Of a stretch of 40,602 nucleotides of DNA, positions 16,194 through 24,910 are shown piece after piece. A program made the translations under genes and the position numbers. Origin of the DNA: Hallella mizrahii (GTDB taxonomy: Bacteria > Bacteroidota > Bacteroidia > Bacteroidales > Bacteroidaceae). Under the pieces are notes generated by a model that saw nothing but the letters and a program-made list of their open reading frames with translations, did not search any database and was not told where the DNA came from. Every line of letters starts with the position of its first letter. Positions within the stretch are counted from its first letter, which is position 1. The DNA lies in NCBI RefSeq assembly GCF_009695775.1, contig NZ_VUNG01000040.1, positions 1 through 40,602 of the forward strand, written 5' to 3'.

Positions 16194-17474
16194 TCAATTG
16201 CCATTTTCAAGGCAATTGTAGCCAACTAATTCATCTGTTCTGCCTCCTATAGGTCTGAAATAGACGAGCATTTGGTAGGAATTCTCTGTTTGATAATAAT
16301 TTCCTTGCGAAGGGACGGGGTGAAAGGCTCCGTCCCTTTCTTTTTGCACATACTGATAATTGTAGTATCCCTGTTTAAGCAAAAGATTACGCTCGTAGCA
16401 CTGAATGGAATCGTTCCACAGCATTTCATATTGGGGAAGAAAACGATCTTGTGTCCAATTGCCATTCAAATAGATGGAGTAGGGTGACCGTGGAGCTTTC
16501 AATAGAAAATGAACACAGATGTATTCTGTAGTATAGTCATTTTCGTAATTATCGTTATTCCTTATATAATAAGCGCCATCTGCGTCTTTGTCAAAAACAT
16601 AATTCGGTCGAGGCTCGTCGGGCCAAAGCCATGCATGATAAGCTCTTCCATCCCAATCAACACGCTCTACACCCATAGAGGGACGGTCTACATCCAGTAT
16701 TTCAAACTTATGATACTCGTTGCCACCGTCAAAGATCAGATTTCGACAATGGCTCCAACGCATAGAATTAGACTGCATATATTGTGGAGCAGGTGCAACA
16801 ACGGCTTGATCCCATCGCTGGTTTTGCAGGACAACAACATAGAATTGTTGAAGAGGATTTGATACGACAAGCGAGGGATAATCAACCTCTGCCTCTAATT
16901 GCTGATGATTATTATTGATGTCAATATCAGTATTTGTGGTCAACGACATTCTCACTGTCACTTTCTGGTTCAAGACCATGAAACAGGCACGGATCAGATC
17001 TTCATTGTTGTCTTCGTCGTAGATCGTTACGCGATAGTTGCCGCTCAATTTCAGCAGACAGCGGTCATTGGGAATTGTCAGACGATAATGAGTATAGAGT
17101 TGATTGGTATTAATTGACTGCTGATAATTATCTATAGTATTTCCTTCTGTAAAGCCTTCGCAAAAATCACTTTCAAAGATTTGAGACGAAGCAGACCAGT
17201 CCTTTTCACAATGTTCAATACGATAACATAGTCGACGATGCTCATGCGTGAGATCGTCAAATGAGATATTGACGTTTTCTCCATTATTCAAATTAATAAT
17301 CGGCAAATTACGCCATTGATCTCCTGCTGTTACCTGAAGTGTGGCGATCTCATTGCTGAGCAATTCATTTCGTTGCGCTTGGGTATGCAGTCCTCCTAGG
17401 AAGAAGAGTAAAAGAAAAAGCAGAAAAATATTGAATTCTAAATCTCCTAAAACAAAAGCCTTGGGATGTTCCAT
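16194..17474 (-). CDS. Type IX secretion system plug-like protein (DUF5103)
   Basis: A 426-residue protein with a hydrophobic signal segment (residues 14-34), so it is exported. It has the features I associate with DUF5103: a first beta-domain starting NEIATLQVTAGDQWRNLPII, the phrase HEHRRLCYRIEHCEKDW, then FCEGFTEGNTIDNYQQS and THYRLTIPNDRCLLKLSGNY. Members act as the periplasmic plug that closes the SprA translocon of the type IX secretion system. The gene lies 59 bases after pgk on the same strand and may be co-transcribed with it. Its stop codon abuts the pyk stop. A second hypothesis, a general surface beta protein, is less likely. Confidence 0.85.
   Translation of the reverse strand: MEHPKAFVLGDLEFNIFLLFLLLFFLGGLHTQAQRNELLSNEIATLQVTAGDQWRNLPIINLNNGENVNISFDDLTHEHRRLCYRIEHCEKDWSASSQIFESDFCEGFTEGNTIDNYQQSINTNQLYTHYRLTIPNDRCLLKLSGNYRVTIYDEDNNEDLIRACFMVLNQKVTVRMSLTTNTDIDINNNHQQLEAEVDYPSLVVSNPLQQFYVVVLQNQRWDQAVVAPAPQYMQSNSMRWSHCRNLIFDGGNEYHKFEILDVDRPSMGVERVDWDGRAYHAWLWPDEPRPNYVFDKDADGAYYIRNNDNYENDYTTEYICVHFLLKAPRSPYSIYLNGNWTQDRFLPQYEMLWNDSIQCYERNLLLKQGYYNYQYVQKERDGAFHPVPSQGNYYQTENSYQMLVYFRPIGGRTDELVGYNCLENGN
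16195..16218. repeat. Perfect inverted repeat at the pyk/plug-gene convergence
   Basis: CAATTGCC and GGCAATTG form an 8-bp hairpin with an 8-base loop, starting one base after the pyk stop and lying inside the last codons of the plug gene. There is no U-run on either side. It could still act as a bidirectional transcription stop or 3'-end stabiliser for pyk. Confidence 0.6.
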
Positions 17475-17533
17475 AGCTTATTCAGATTTTGAGTTTTCAA
17501 TATTTCTCTGCTTATTAAGTATATAGGGATGGA

Positions 17534-18784
17534 TTATCCCTTGATAGCTGCTACACCAGGAAGTACTTTGCCCTCGATAGCTTCGAGCATAGCACCACCA
17601 CCGGTAGATACGTAGCTTACCTTGTCAGCAAGACCAAATTTGTTGATGGCAGCGACAGAGTCACCACCTCCTACGAGAGAGTAAGCACCATTCTTCTGAG
17701 TAGCTTCTGCTACAGCCTTAGCGATTTCGCCAGTACCGTGAGCGAAGTTAGGCAACTCGAAGACACCGACAGGACCGTTCCACAGAATAGTCTTGGAGCT
17801 CATGATGATCTTCTTCCAGTTTTCGATGCTCTCTTCGCTTGCGTCCATGCCTTCCCACTCGTCAGGAATCTGATCGATGGGGAATGTCTTACGTGGAGTG
17901 TCGTTAGAGAAGTCCTGACCGCAAACCGTAGCAACAGAGAGGCTGAGGTTCACGCCCTTCTCTTTGGCAGTCTTGATGACATTCAGAGCCTCGGGGATCA
18001 GATCGTCCTCATGGAGGGATTTACCGATGTGTCCACCCTGTGCCTTGATGAAGGTATAACCCATACCGCCACCGATAATCAAGTTATCAACTTTGTCGAG
18101 CAAGTTCTTGATAACACCGAGTTTAGAGCTAACCTTAGAACCACCAATAATAGCTGTGAAAGGATGCTGAGCATTCTTCATCACATTGTCGATAGCCTTG
18201 ACCTCTTTCTCCATCAGGTAGCCAAGCATCTTGCTGTCCTTGTCAAAGTAGTCGGCGATAACTGCTGTAGAAGCGTGCTTACGGTGAGCAGTACCGAAGG
18301 CGTCGTTGACATAGACATCAGCATAAGAAGCGAGCTTCTTAGCGAAATTCTTCTGACGGTCCTTCATCTCTGCTTTGGCAGCATCGTACTCAGGAGTACC
18401 CTTCTCAACGCCGACAGGCTTTCCTTCCTCCTCTGGATAGAAGCGGAGGTTCTCCAGCAGCAGGGCCTCACCCGGCTTGAGGGCAGCAGCCTCAGCGTCA
18501 GCATTTGCACAGTCAGGAGCGAACTTTACTTCAACACCAAGCTTCTCCGACACCTTGCCTACGATCTGCTTCAGACTCAGCTTAGGATTGACTTTGCCCT
18601 TAGGTTTACCCATGTGGCTCATCATGATGACTGCACCACCATCATTGAGGATTTTTTTCAATGTGGGCAGTGCGCCACGGATACGAGTGTCATCAGTAAC
18701 ATTGCCATTCTCATCCAATGGCACGTTAAAGTCTACACGAACAATTGCCTTCTTACCAGCAAAGTTGAATTCATCGATTGTCAT
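17534..18784 (-). CDS. pgk: Phosphoglycerate kinase
   Basis: A 416-residue glycolytic kinase that transfers phosphate from 1,3-bisphosphoglycerate to ADP. Family signatures are [15 protein letters not shown] near residues 15-29, [10 protein letters not shown], the [12 protein letters not shown] segment, [13 protein letters not shown], and the nucleotide-binding [13 protein letters not shown] close to the C-terminus. It is complete and of normal length. It is preceded by a -7 promoter element about 50 bases upstream and by an unusual 22-bp tandem repeat further up. It is followed on the same strand by the plug-protein gene. Confidence 0.97.
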   Translation of the reverse strand: MTIDEFNFAGKKAIVRVDFNVPLDENGNVTDDTRIRGALPTLKKILNDGGAVIMMSHMGKPKGKVNPKLSLKQIVGKVSEKLGVEVKFAPDCANADAEAAALKPGEALLLENLRFYPEEEGKPVGVEKGTPEYDAAKAEMKDRQKNFAKKLASYADVYVNDAFGTAHRKHASTAVIADYFDKDSKMLGYLMEKEVKAIDNVMKNAQHPFTAIIGGSKVSSKLGVIKNLLDKVDNLIIGGGMGYTFIKAQGGHIGKSLHEDDLIPEALNVIKTAKEKGVNLSLSVATVCGQDFSNDTPRKTFPIDQIPDEWEGMDASEESIENWKKIIMSSKTILWNGPVGVFELPNFAHGTGEIAKAVAEATQKNGAYSLVGGGDSVAAINKFGLADKVSYVSTGGGAMLEAIEGKVLPGVAAIKG

Positions 18785-18833
18785 TTTTCTAAGTGTTTTT
18801 ATTATTAGAAATGTGAATGTTCTTCTGCTGTTG

Positions 18834-18841
18834 CAAAGATA
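18834..18841 (-). promoter_or_regulatory. -7 element of pgk
   Basis: TATCTTTG on the minus strand is a good -7 match. The start site would be near 18827, giving a leader of about 43 bases. A -33 element is not clear. Confidence 0.5.
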
Positions 18842-18942
18842 ACAATTATTCTTGAATTACAGATAATTGAGTAGCACTTTTTAGTAATTCTCTTTGCTTT
18901 TGAGATGAAACAGTTTCAATCAGGATCTACTAACGAATATTG

Positions 18943-19008
18943 TCTCATGGGGGCGAAACCATGTTCTCATGGGATCGAAACCATGTTCTTGTGGGGGCGA
19001 AACTATGT
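18943..19008. repeat. Tandem repeat, three 22-bp units
   Basis: Three head-to-tail copies with a constant 22-bp period: units at 18943-18964, 18965-18986 and 18987-19008. Unit 1 begins TCTCATGGGGGCGAAACCAT. Unit 2 differs by two bases and unit 3 by three. The array is in the 363-bp gap between pgk and feoB and about 100-165 bp upstream of the pgk -7 element. No open frame or known element explains it. The rest of the gap holds the pgk promoter and the feoB terminator. Confidence 0.85.
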
Positions 19009-19031
19009 TTTCAATGTTGTAATGCTATAGA

Positions 19032-19087
19032 AAAAGATCTTTCGCTAAGCAGGGAATGATTAAAACCTGCGTAGCGAAAGATCTTTT
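19032..19087 (-). terminator. Long hairpin terminator after feoB
   Basis: A 16-bp perfect stem (AAAAGATCTTTCGCTA at 19032-19047 with its complement at 19072-19087), continued after a two-base mismatch by CAGG/CCTG. Read leftward it ends in a run of five U. It lies 60 bases after the feoB stop and shields the pgk promoter region from read-through. Confidence 0.85.
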
Positions 19088-19147
19088 GTTAGCTAGAAAA
19101 ATCCAATCAGAATTTTATGGTGATAGCGTGAATACAGAACCGTGGCA

Positions 19148-21679
19148 TCACAGAAAAAGCCTGCCAACCTGATAGACAATAGCAGAAACTATCCAAGCCA
19201 ATGCGGTGGTATAGCAAGCGGTAAACAGTGCCCATTTCCAGCTTCCGGTTTCTCCTTTGATAGCAGCAAGGGTAGCCACACAAGGAAAGTAAAGAAGGAC
19301 AAACAGCAGGAAACAGAATGCTGTTAGTGTTGCTACGGGGCGAGCTTGGTCTGTCGTCATTCCGTGCATCTTTGCGATATCTGCGGTGATAGCTTTATTC
19401 AAGTGCTCATACTTGCCTCCGTCGTCATTGTATTCCTTGTCTTCAGAATAACTGTCATCGTTGGTATATAGCACCCCCATTGTAGAAGCAACGATTTCCT
19501 TAGCACCTACACCGGCGACAATACCCACATCAAACTTCCAGTTGAATCCCTGTGGATAGAAAATAGGCTCTATGGTCTTACCTATCCGACCAATGTAGCT
19601 TTGCTCCTGCTGTTGTTGAACAGAGAGTTGATCGTTATGAGGGAAATAGCCTAATGCCCAAACAATTATGGTAGCTACAAGGATGATACCGCCCATTTTC
19701 TTGAGATATTGCCGACCTTTCTCCCATGTATGACGGAAGACAGCCTTGGCCGTAGGGAAGCGATAAGGAGGAAGCTCCATCACGAAAGGAGTGTCTTCAC
19801 CCTTGACGATATATTTTGTCATCAGTTTGCTGATGATGACTGCCATGAAGATACCTATGAGATAGAGTGACATCATCACCAACCATTGCGTGTTGCGTGA
19901 GAAGAATGTGCAGATGATCATAATATAAATAGGTATTCGTGCCTCACAACTCATCAGAGGAAGAATCATCATCGTCACCAAGCGTGAGCGGCGGCTCTCT
20001 ATCGTGCGAGTGGCCATCACGGCAGGAACATTGCAGCCAAAGCCCATGATGAGTGGAATAAACGATTTGCCATGAAGTCCCATCTTGTGCATGAGCTTAT
20101 CCATGATGAACGCAGCGCGTGCCATATAGCCAGAGTCCTCCATGATCGAAATGAAGAAATAGAGGATCAGAATCTGTGGAAGAAACACAATGACAGAACC
20201 AACGCCACCGATGATACCGTCTACAAGCATTGCCTTGACGGGGCCTTCCGGCATCAAATGCCCAATGGCATCCCCCAACATGCCAACAAGTGAATCGATC
20301 CAGTCCATAGGGTATGAGCCTAGACTGAAAGTCACAAAGAACATGATGGCAATCAGCAGCAGGAAGATCGGGAAGCCTACGATCTTATTGGTCAGTATTC
20401 GGTCGAGCACATGCGTGATCTGGTAAGTGTCCTCTTTATGTCCTTCTTCGTATGCGGCCTCATTCAATGCGCCATGGATGAAACCATATTTTGCATCCAT
20501 GATCGCGGTTTCAGCATCTTCCTTAGTTTCTTCTTTGACGCGATTTTCCGCTTTGTCGCGATGATAGAAGATCTCCTTTGCATCCGGCAAGGCACTGACG
20601 AACTTCTCAACATCCTGGTCGTGCTCCAGCAATTTGATAGCCAAATAACGGGTTGAGTAGAGTTCACGCACATTCTCTTCTTTCTTGAGATGCTCTTGTA
20701 TCTCGCTGATACCATGCTCTATCTCGTGGCCATGGTTGATATGGATATGACGATAATGCGATTGTGCGTCTTCTGTACCCTCATATACTTCGATGATTTG
20801 ATGGAAAAGCTCGCTGACACCTTTGCCGGATTTAAACACTGTCGGAACCATAGGTACGCCAAACAACTCCGACAACTTGTCGTAATTGACATGGTCGCCA
20901 CGTTTCTGTGTCTCATCAAACATGTTTAGCGCAACCACCATACGGATGTGCATGTCAATGAGTTGTGTCGTAAGATAAAGGTTACGCTCCAGATTAGAGG
21001 TGTCAATCACATTGATGACAACATCCGGAGTCTTTTCGATCAACTGTTTTCTGACATATAACTCTTCGGGAGAATAAGCAGAGAGAGAGTAAGTGCCAGG
21101 AAGGTCGACAATGTTGAACTGGTAGCCTTCAAAATTGGCATGCCCTTCTTTTGCGTCAACAGTAACACCGGAGTAGTTACCTACCCGTTCGTGAGCGCCT
21201 GAGGCAAAATTAAAGAAGGAAGTCTTGCCGCAGTTGGGGTTTCCAACCAAAGCGACGTTGATCACCTTGCGCTCCTGGAGAGCAACCTTCTCCATTAAAT
21301 CGGTAGAGTCTTCGTAAGACTTGTCGTTTGGGCGAAGAGCCACATCAAGATCAACACAGCTGTCATCGTTGAATGACAAATCTTCGACGGGCTGTTCTTT
21401 TGCAGCCTGTTGCTGTCTTTCTCTCCGTTCTTTCTCTTCTATTTTCTTAGCTTCCTCAGCAGTCACCACCTCTATCATGTTAGCCTCGCTATGGCGCAGG
21501 CTCACCTCGTATCCCATGATACGATATTTCACGGGATCTTTAAGAGGAGCATTGAGCAGTACATCCACTTTCTTGCCTTTGATGAACCCCATCTCTACAA
21601 TGCGTTTCCGGAAGCCACCATGACCATTGACCTTAACGATAACACCACTTTCTCCTGTATGCAGCTCAGACAATCTCAT
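19148..21679 (-). CDS. feoB: Ferrous iron transporter, FeoA-FeoB fusion
   Basis: An 843-residue inner-membrane Fe(II) uptake protein. Residues 1-73 are a FeoA-like SH3 domain (LHTGESGVIVKVNG; VEMGFIKGKKVDV). About 75-135 is a charged Gln/Glu-rich linker. The FeoB G-domain follows, with G1 GNPNCGKT (146-153), G3 DLPG (192-195) and G4 NMFD (252-255). A helical spacer leads to the transmembrane core, with Gate motifs such as GFGCNVPAVMATR, and a C-terminal pair of helices. The FeoA-FeoB fusion is typical of Bacteroidales. It has its own -7 element and a long hairpin terminator, so it is probably monocistronic. No separate FeoC-like gene was found. Confidence 0.97.
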   Translation of the reverse strand: MRLSELHTGESGVIVKVNGHGGFRKRIVEMGFIKGKKVDVLLNAPLKDPVKYRIMGYEVSLRHSEANMIEVVTAEEAKKIEEKERRERQQQAAKEQPVEDLSFNDDSCVDLDVALRPNDKSYEDSTDLMEKVALQERKVINVALVGNPNCGKTSFFNFASGAHERVGNYSGVTVDAKEGHANFEGYQFNIVDLPGTYSLSAYSPEELYVRKQLIEKTPDVVINVIDTSNLERNLYLTTQLIDMHIRMVVALNMFDETQKRGDHVNYDKLSELFGVPMVPTVFKSGKGVSELFHQIIEVYEGTEDAQSHYRHIHINHGHEIEHGISEIQEHLKKEENVRELYSTRYLAIKLLEHDQDVEKFVSALPDAKEIFYHRDKAENRVKEETKEDAETAIMDAKYGFIHGALNEAAYEEGHKEDTYQITHVLDRILTNKIVGFPIFLLLIAIMFFVTFSLGSYPMDWIDSLVGMLGDAIGHLMPEGPVKAMLVDGIIGGVGSVIVFLPQILILYFFISIMEDSGYMARAAFIMDKLMHKMGLHGKSFIPLIMGFGCNVPAVMATRTIESRRSRLVTMMILPLMSCEARIPIYIMIICTFFSRNTQWLVMMSLYLIGIFMAVIISKLMTKYIVKGEDTPFVMELPPYRFPTAKAVFRHTWEKGRQYLKKMGGIILVATIIVWALGYFPHNDQLSVQQQQEQSYIGRIGKTIEPIFYPQGFNWKFDVGIVAGVGAKEIVASTMGVLYTNDDSYSEDKEYNDDGGKYEHLNKAITADIAKMHGMTTDQARPVATLTAFCFLLFVLLYFPCVATLAAIKGETGSWKWALFTACYTTALAWIVSAIVYQVGRLFL

Positions 21680-21712
21680 AATTTATAAATCTCCTGTCTT
21701 TGTTTTCAAATG

Positions 21713-21720
21713 CAAAGTTA
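21713..21720 (-). promoter_or_regulatory. -7 element of feoB
   Basis: TAACTTTG on the minus strand matches the -7 consensus. The start site would be near 21706, giving a leader of about 27 bases. No clear -33 element or Fur-box palindrome was recognised. Confidence 0.45.
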
Positions 21721-21849
21721 CTAATTTAATCTTGGAATATTCTCTCTAATAATATGTTTCTCTGTAAAATACCTAAAAATGATTAGCGCTGGTCGTGTGA
21801 CATGGTAGAGCAGGCCTACATAAATATGATGAATTATATGAAGTAATAT

Positions 21850-21880
21850 TTTGCTCTGCAGAGATTTTTGTATAACTTTG
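21850..21880 (+). promoter_or_regulatory. Promoter of the rlmD-araC-eamA-ABC-fetB operon
   Basis: TTTG (21850-21853), a 19-base spacer and TAACTTTG (21873-21880) match the Bacteroidetes promoter fully. The start site would be near 21887. It is the only convincing promoter for the five following genes. Confidence 0.8.
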
Positions 21881-21888
21881 CAAACAAA

Positions 21889-21912
21889 AATATCATAGAC
21901 AATATCATAGAC
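21889..21912 (+). repeat. Two 12-bp direct repeats in the rlmD leader
   Basis: AATATCATAGAC occurs twice in immediate succession, filling the 5' leader from about the transcription start to one base before the rlmD ATG. It could be a slippage product that changes leader length, or a regulatory site. Nothing more can be said from sequence. Confidence 0.7.
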
Positions 21913-21913
21913 A

Positions 21914-23365
21914 ATGGGCAGAAAACGTCAATCATTACCAATCATAGAGAATGTCACTATCGAGTCGATAGCAGCCGAAGGCATGAGTTTGTTTCATCAC
22001 AACGACAAAGTGGTGTTTGTGCCGTTTGGTGTGCCCGGCGATGTTGTTGATGTCCAAATCGTAAAGAAGAAACATAAGTACAATGAGGGGCGCATCATCA
22101 ATATGATTAAGAAAAGCGCCAAACGGATCGTGCCTTTCTGCGAGCACTTTGGTATTTGTGGCGGATGTAAGTGGCAAATGCTGCCTTATCAAGAACAGCT
22201 GAAAGCCAAGCAACAGCAAGTACACGACCAACTGACACGAATTGGCAAAGTAGAATTGCCTGACTTCATGCCTATCCTTGGCTCTGTAAAGACCAAGGAA
22301 TATCGCAACAAGCTGGAGTTTGGCTGCTGCGACAGGCGATGGTTTACACATGAAGAGCTACAGGACCCCACTTTAGATTTGGACAACGGCAATCACTCTG
22401 CAATTGGCTTTCATATACCAGGTGCTTTTGACAAAATATACCCTATTCATAAGTGTTGGTTGATGGAAGACCTTCACAACTCGATCCGCAACGACATTGA
22501 AGCCTATGCAAAAAGCATTGGTATGACCTTCTACGATGTACGTCAGCAAAAAGGATTGCTGCGCAATTTGATGTTCCGCAACTCCAATACGGGCGAATGG
22601 ATGCTCTTGATACAGTTTCATTACGATGAGGAAGGCGATGAGGCCAAGGCTATGCAACTCTTACAACACGTAGCAGAGCAATATCCGCAAATCACCTCTT
22701 TAATGTATACAGACAACCAGAAGGGAAACGACTCGCTGGCTGATTTAGAGTTGAAGACTTTCAAGGGAAATAGTTTCATCTATGAGGCTATGGAGGATTT
22801 GAAGTTTAAGGTAGGCCCCAAAAGCTTCTACCAAACAAACACAGAGCAGGCGTATCAGCTATATAAAGTGGTACGCGAGTTCTGTTTCATGCCACTTAAT
22901 GACCAAGAAGCTTGTACGGAAGCCCCTCTGCTTTACGATCTTTATACGGGTACGGGCACGATTGCTAACTTTGTCGCGCGCAAGGCCAAGCATGTCATTG
23001 GCATCGAATATGTCGAGGAGGCTATCGAAGACGCAAAGGTAAATAGTCAGATCAACAAGATTGAGAACACTACATTCTTTGCGGGAGATATGAAAGACAT
23101 CCTCACGGATGACTTCATCCAAGATCACGGACGGCCGGACATTATTGTGACGGATCCTCCACGTGCAGGAATGCACCCAGATGTAGTAAATGTCATTCTT
23201 AATGCACGTCCTAAGCGCTTGGTTTATGTAAGCTGTAATCCTGCAACACAGGCGCGTGACCTGCAACTGCTCGACGCCGGGTTCATCGTCAAGGCTGTGC
23301 AGCCTGTGGATATGTTCCCCCACACTTCCCACGTGGAAAATGTAGTTTTGCTCGTCAGAAAATAG
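21914..23365 (+). CDS. rlmD: 23S rRNA (uracil-C5) methyltransferase, RlmD/RumA family
   Basis: A 483-residue TrmA/RumA-family enzyme. Residues 1-65 form a TRAM-like RNA-binding domain. An iron-sulfur motif follows, with Cys76, Cys82 and Cys85 (CEHFGICGGCKWQ). The methyltransferase domain includes YDLYTGTGTIANF as the SAM loop, VTDPPRAGMHPDV and the nucleophile Cys441 in VYVSCNPAT. The expected product is m5U in 23S rRNA (position 1939 in E. coli), although some Bacteroidetes carry paralogues with other targets. It is the first gene of a five-gene rightward operon; the following AraC gene starts 26 bases later. Confidence 0.92.
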   Translation: MGRKRQSLPIIENVTIESIAAEGMSLFHHNDKVVFVPFGVPGDVVDVQIVKKKHKYNEGRIINMIKKSAKRIVPFCEHFGICGGCKWQMLPYQEQLKAKQQQVHDQLTRIGKVELPDFMPILGSVKTKEYRNKLEFGCCDRRWFTHEELQDPTLDLDNGNHSAIGFHIPGAFDKIYPIHKCWLMEDLHNSIRNDIEAYAKSIGMTFYDVRQQKGLLRNLMFRNSNTGEWMLLIQFHYDEEGDEAKAMQLLQHVAEQYPQITSLMYTDNQKGNDSLADLELKTFKGNSFIYEAMEDLKFKVGPKSFYQTNTEQAYQLYKVVREFCFMPLNDQEACTEAPLLYDLYTGTGTIANFVARKAKHVIGIEYVEEAIEDAKVNSQINKIENTTFFAGDMKDILTDDFIQDHGRPDIIVTDPPRAGMHPDVVNVILNARPKRLVYVSCNPATQARDLQLLDAGFIVKAVQPVDMFPHTSHVENVVLLVRK

Positions 23366-23391
23366 ATTCTTTGTAGATAGTGTAGTGGATT

Positions 23392-23961
23392 ATGTCTCAG
23401 ACATTATATATTAAAAACATGGTTTGCGACCGTTGCAAAATGGCAGTCAAACAGATTCTGGAACAAGTAGAGCTACATCCGGTTGCTGTCGAGTTGGGTG
23501 TTGTTACTATTGAAGAAAACAACCTCAGTGACGAAAAACGTTTGCAGTTGGCTCAGACACTCAAGTCCATTGGATTTGAGTTGCTTGAGGATCAGCGACA
23601 ACAGCTGATGAATCAGATTAAGATTGCTATCATCGACTTGGTGCATTATAAAGCCTCAAGACAAACGCTCACGCTGAGTGCCTATCTATCGGATAAATTT
23701 CATTTAGATTATAGCCGGCTCAGTAAGCTCTTCAGTGAGTGTACTGGCATGACTATTGAGCGATACTATATGCTGCAGCAGGTGGAGAGGGTGAAAGAAC
23801 TCTTGAAATATGACGAGTTGACTCTCACGCAAATTGCACAGCAGATGCATTATTCAAGTGTAGCTTATCTGAGCAGCCAATTCAAAAATGTCACAGGGAT
23901 GACACCTTCTAAATTCAAGTCGCTGAACACCAATCCTCGCATAGCCTTGGATAAAATATAA
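23392..23961 (+). CDS. AraC-family regulator with heavy-metal-associated-like N-terminus
   Basis: A 189-residue protein of two parts. Residues 1-70 resemble a heavy-metal-associated ferredoxin-like domain. The motif MVCDRCK places Cys12 and Cys15 as a CxxC, followed by the typical QILEQV helix and a final IGFELLED strand. Residues 80-185 are an AraC-type double helix-turn-helix (LSAYLSDKFHLDYSRLSKLF; LTQIAQQMHYSSVAYLSSQF). This suggests a metal- or thiol-responsive DNA-binding protein, but whether it binds metal is not shown. The second gene of the operon, it is followed 10 bases later by the EamA transporter gene. It may control the transporter genes downstream. Confidence 0.88.
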   Translation: MSQTLYIKNMVCDRCKMAVKQILEQVELHPVAVELGVVTIEENNLSDEKRLQLAQTLKSIGFELLEDQRQQLMNQIKIAIIDLVHYKASRQTLTLSAYLSDKFHLDYSRLSKLFSECTGMTIERYYMLQQVERVKELLKYDELTLTQIAQQMHYSSVAYLSSQFKNVTGMTPSKFKSLNTNPRIALDKI

Positions 23962-23971
23962 TTAGTGTTTT

Positions 23972-24871
23972 ATGGAAAACGTGGAATTAAAGAGATCATG
24001 GCCATATCATCTTCTTGGCATCATGGTAGTGCTGATTTGGGGAGTGACCTTTGTCAACTCTAAAGTCTTGCTGAATCACGGATTGATGGCACATGAGATT
24101 TTTACACTCCGCTTTCTTTTCGCATGGCTCTGTATATGGCTGATCTCTCCAAAAAAATTATGGTGTGACAATCTGCATGATGAATTGTTGATGGTGTTAT
24201 TGGGTATTACGGGCGGCTCTCTCTACTTTGTTACCGAGAACATTGCTGTGAAGGTTGGCTATGTCAATAACGTCTCTTTCATCGTCTGTACAGCTCCTTT
24301 GTTAACAACGATATTAGCACTTCTCTTTCTTAAGGATATCCATGCTAACCGTAAACTAATCGTCGGTTCACTGTTAGCTACCATTGGCGTGGGGCTTGTG
24401 GTCTTTAATGGACAGTTTATCTTGAAGATAAACCCTTTGGGTGATTTTCTGGCACTTGCTGCATCTCTGTGCTGGGCAATCTATAGCATTCTGATGAGAT
24501 ATGTGAAGCACTATAGCAGTGTGTTTGTTACGCGCAAGGTTTTCTTCTACGGACTTGTTACCGTATTACCAGTCTATTTGGTACGTCCTTGGAATTTCCC
24601 GTTCCATGATTTCCTGCAACCGTTGGTGTGGGGCAATTTACTTTTCCTTGGCGTTGTAGCCAGCTTTGCCTGTTTTGCACTGTGGAGTTTTGTGATCAAG
24701 AAAATAGGGGCTATCTCAGCCAGTAACTATATCTATCTCAATCCTATCAGTACTGTTGTAGCAAGTGCGTTTGTCTTGCATGAGCGTATGACGACTTTAG
24801 CATTTATGGGTGCGGGCAGCATTCTTTTGGGCGTATACATCGTCAGCAAGGCACTGCCACAAAAGGCTTAA
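23972..24871 (+). CDS. EamA/DMT-family transporter
   Basis: A 299-residue inner-membrane protein with ten predicted helices arranged as two EamA repeats (about 10-145 and 155-295). Typical phrases are LIWGVTFVNSK in helix 1 and YIYLNPISTVVASAFVLHERMT near the end, the latter being the second-repeat signature. Such proteins usually export small metabolites or amino acids. The substrate cannot be predicted. The gene starts 10 bases after the AraC gene and precedes the ABC-like gene by 39 bases. Confidence 0.93.
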   Translation: MENVELKRSWPYHLLGIMVVLIWGVTFVNSKVLLNHGLMAHEIFTLRFLFAWLCIWLISPKKLWCDNLHDELLMVLLGITGGSLYFVTENIAVKVGYVNNVSFIVCTAPLLTTILALLFLKDIHANRKLIVGSLLATIGVGLVVFNGQFILKINPLGDFLALAASLCWAIYSILMRYVKHYSSVFVTRKVFFYGLVTVLPVYLVRPWNFPFHDFLQPLVWGNLLFLGVVASFACFALWSFVIKKIGAISASNYIYLNPISTVVASAFVLHERMTTLAFMGAGSILLGVYIVSKALPQKA

Positions 24872-24910
24872 GCAACGATTGGATAGAAAAATAGAGGCGA
24901 AAGGAGTAAA

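Noticed and set aside
17738..18808. A 356-codon plus-strand frame opposite pgk
   Set aside because: It lies antisense to highly conserved pgk and extends over its promoter side; no recognisable domain.
18943..19008. CRISPR array in the pgk-feoB gap
   Set aside because: The units are directly adjacent without spacers and there are no cas genes nearby.
21777..21860. tRNA gene upstream of rlmD
   Set aside because: A short GC-rich stretch drew attention, but no cloverleaf, T-loop GTTCRA or acceptor stem could be built.
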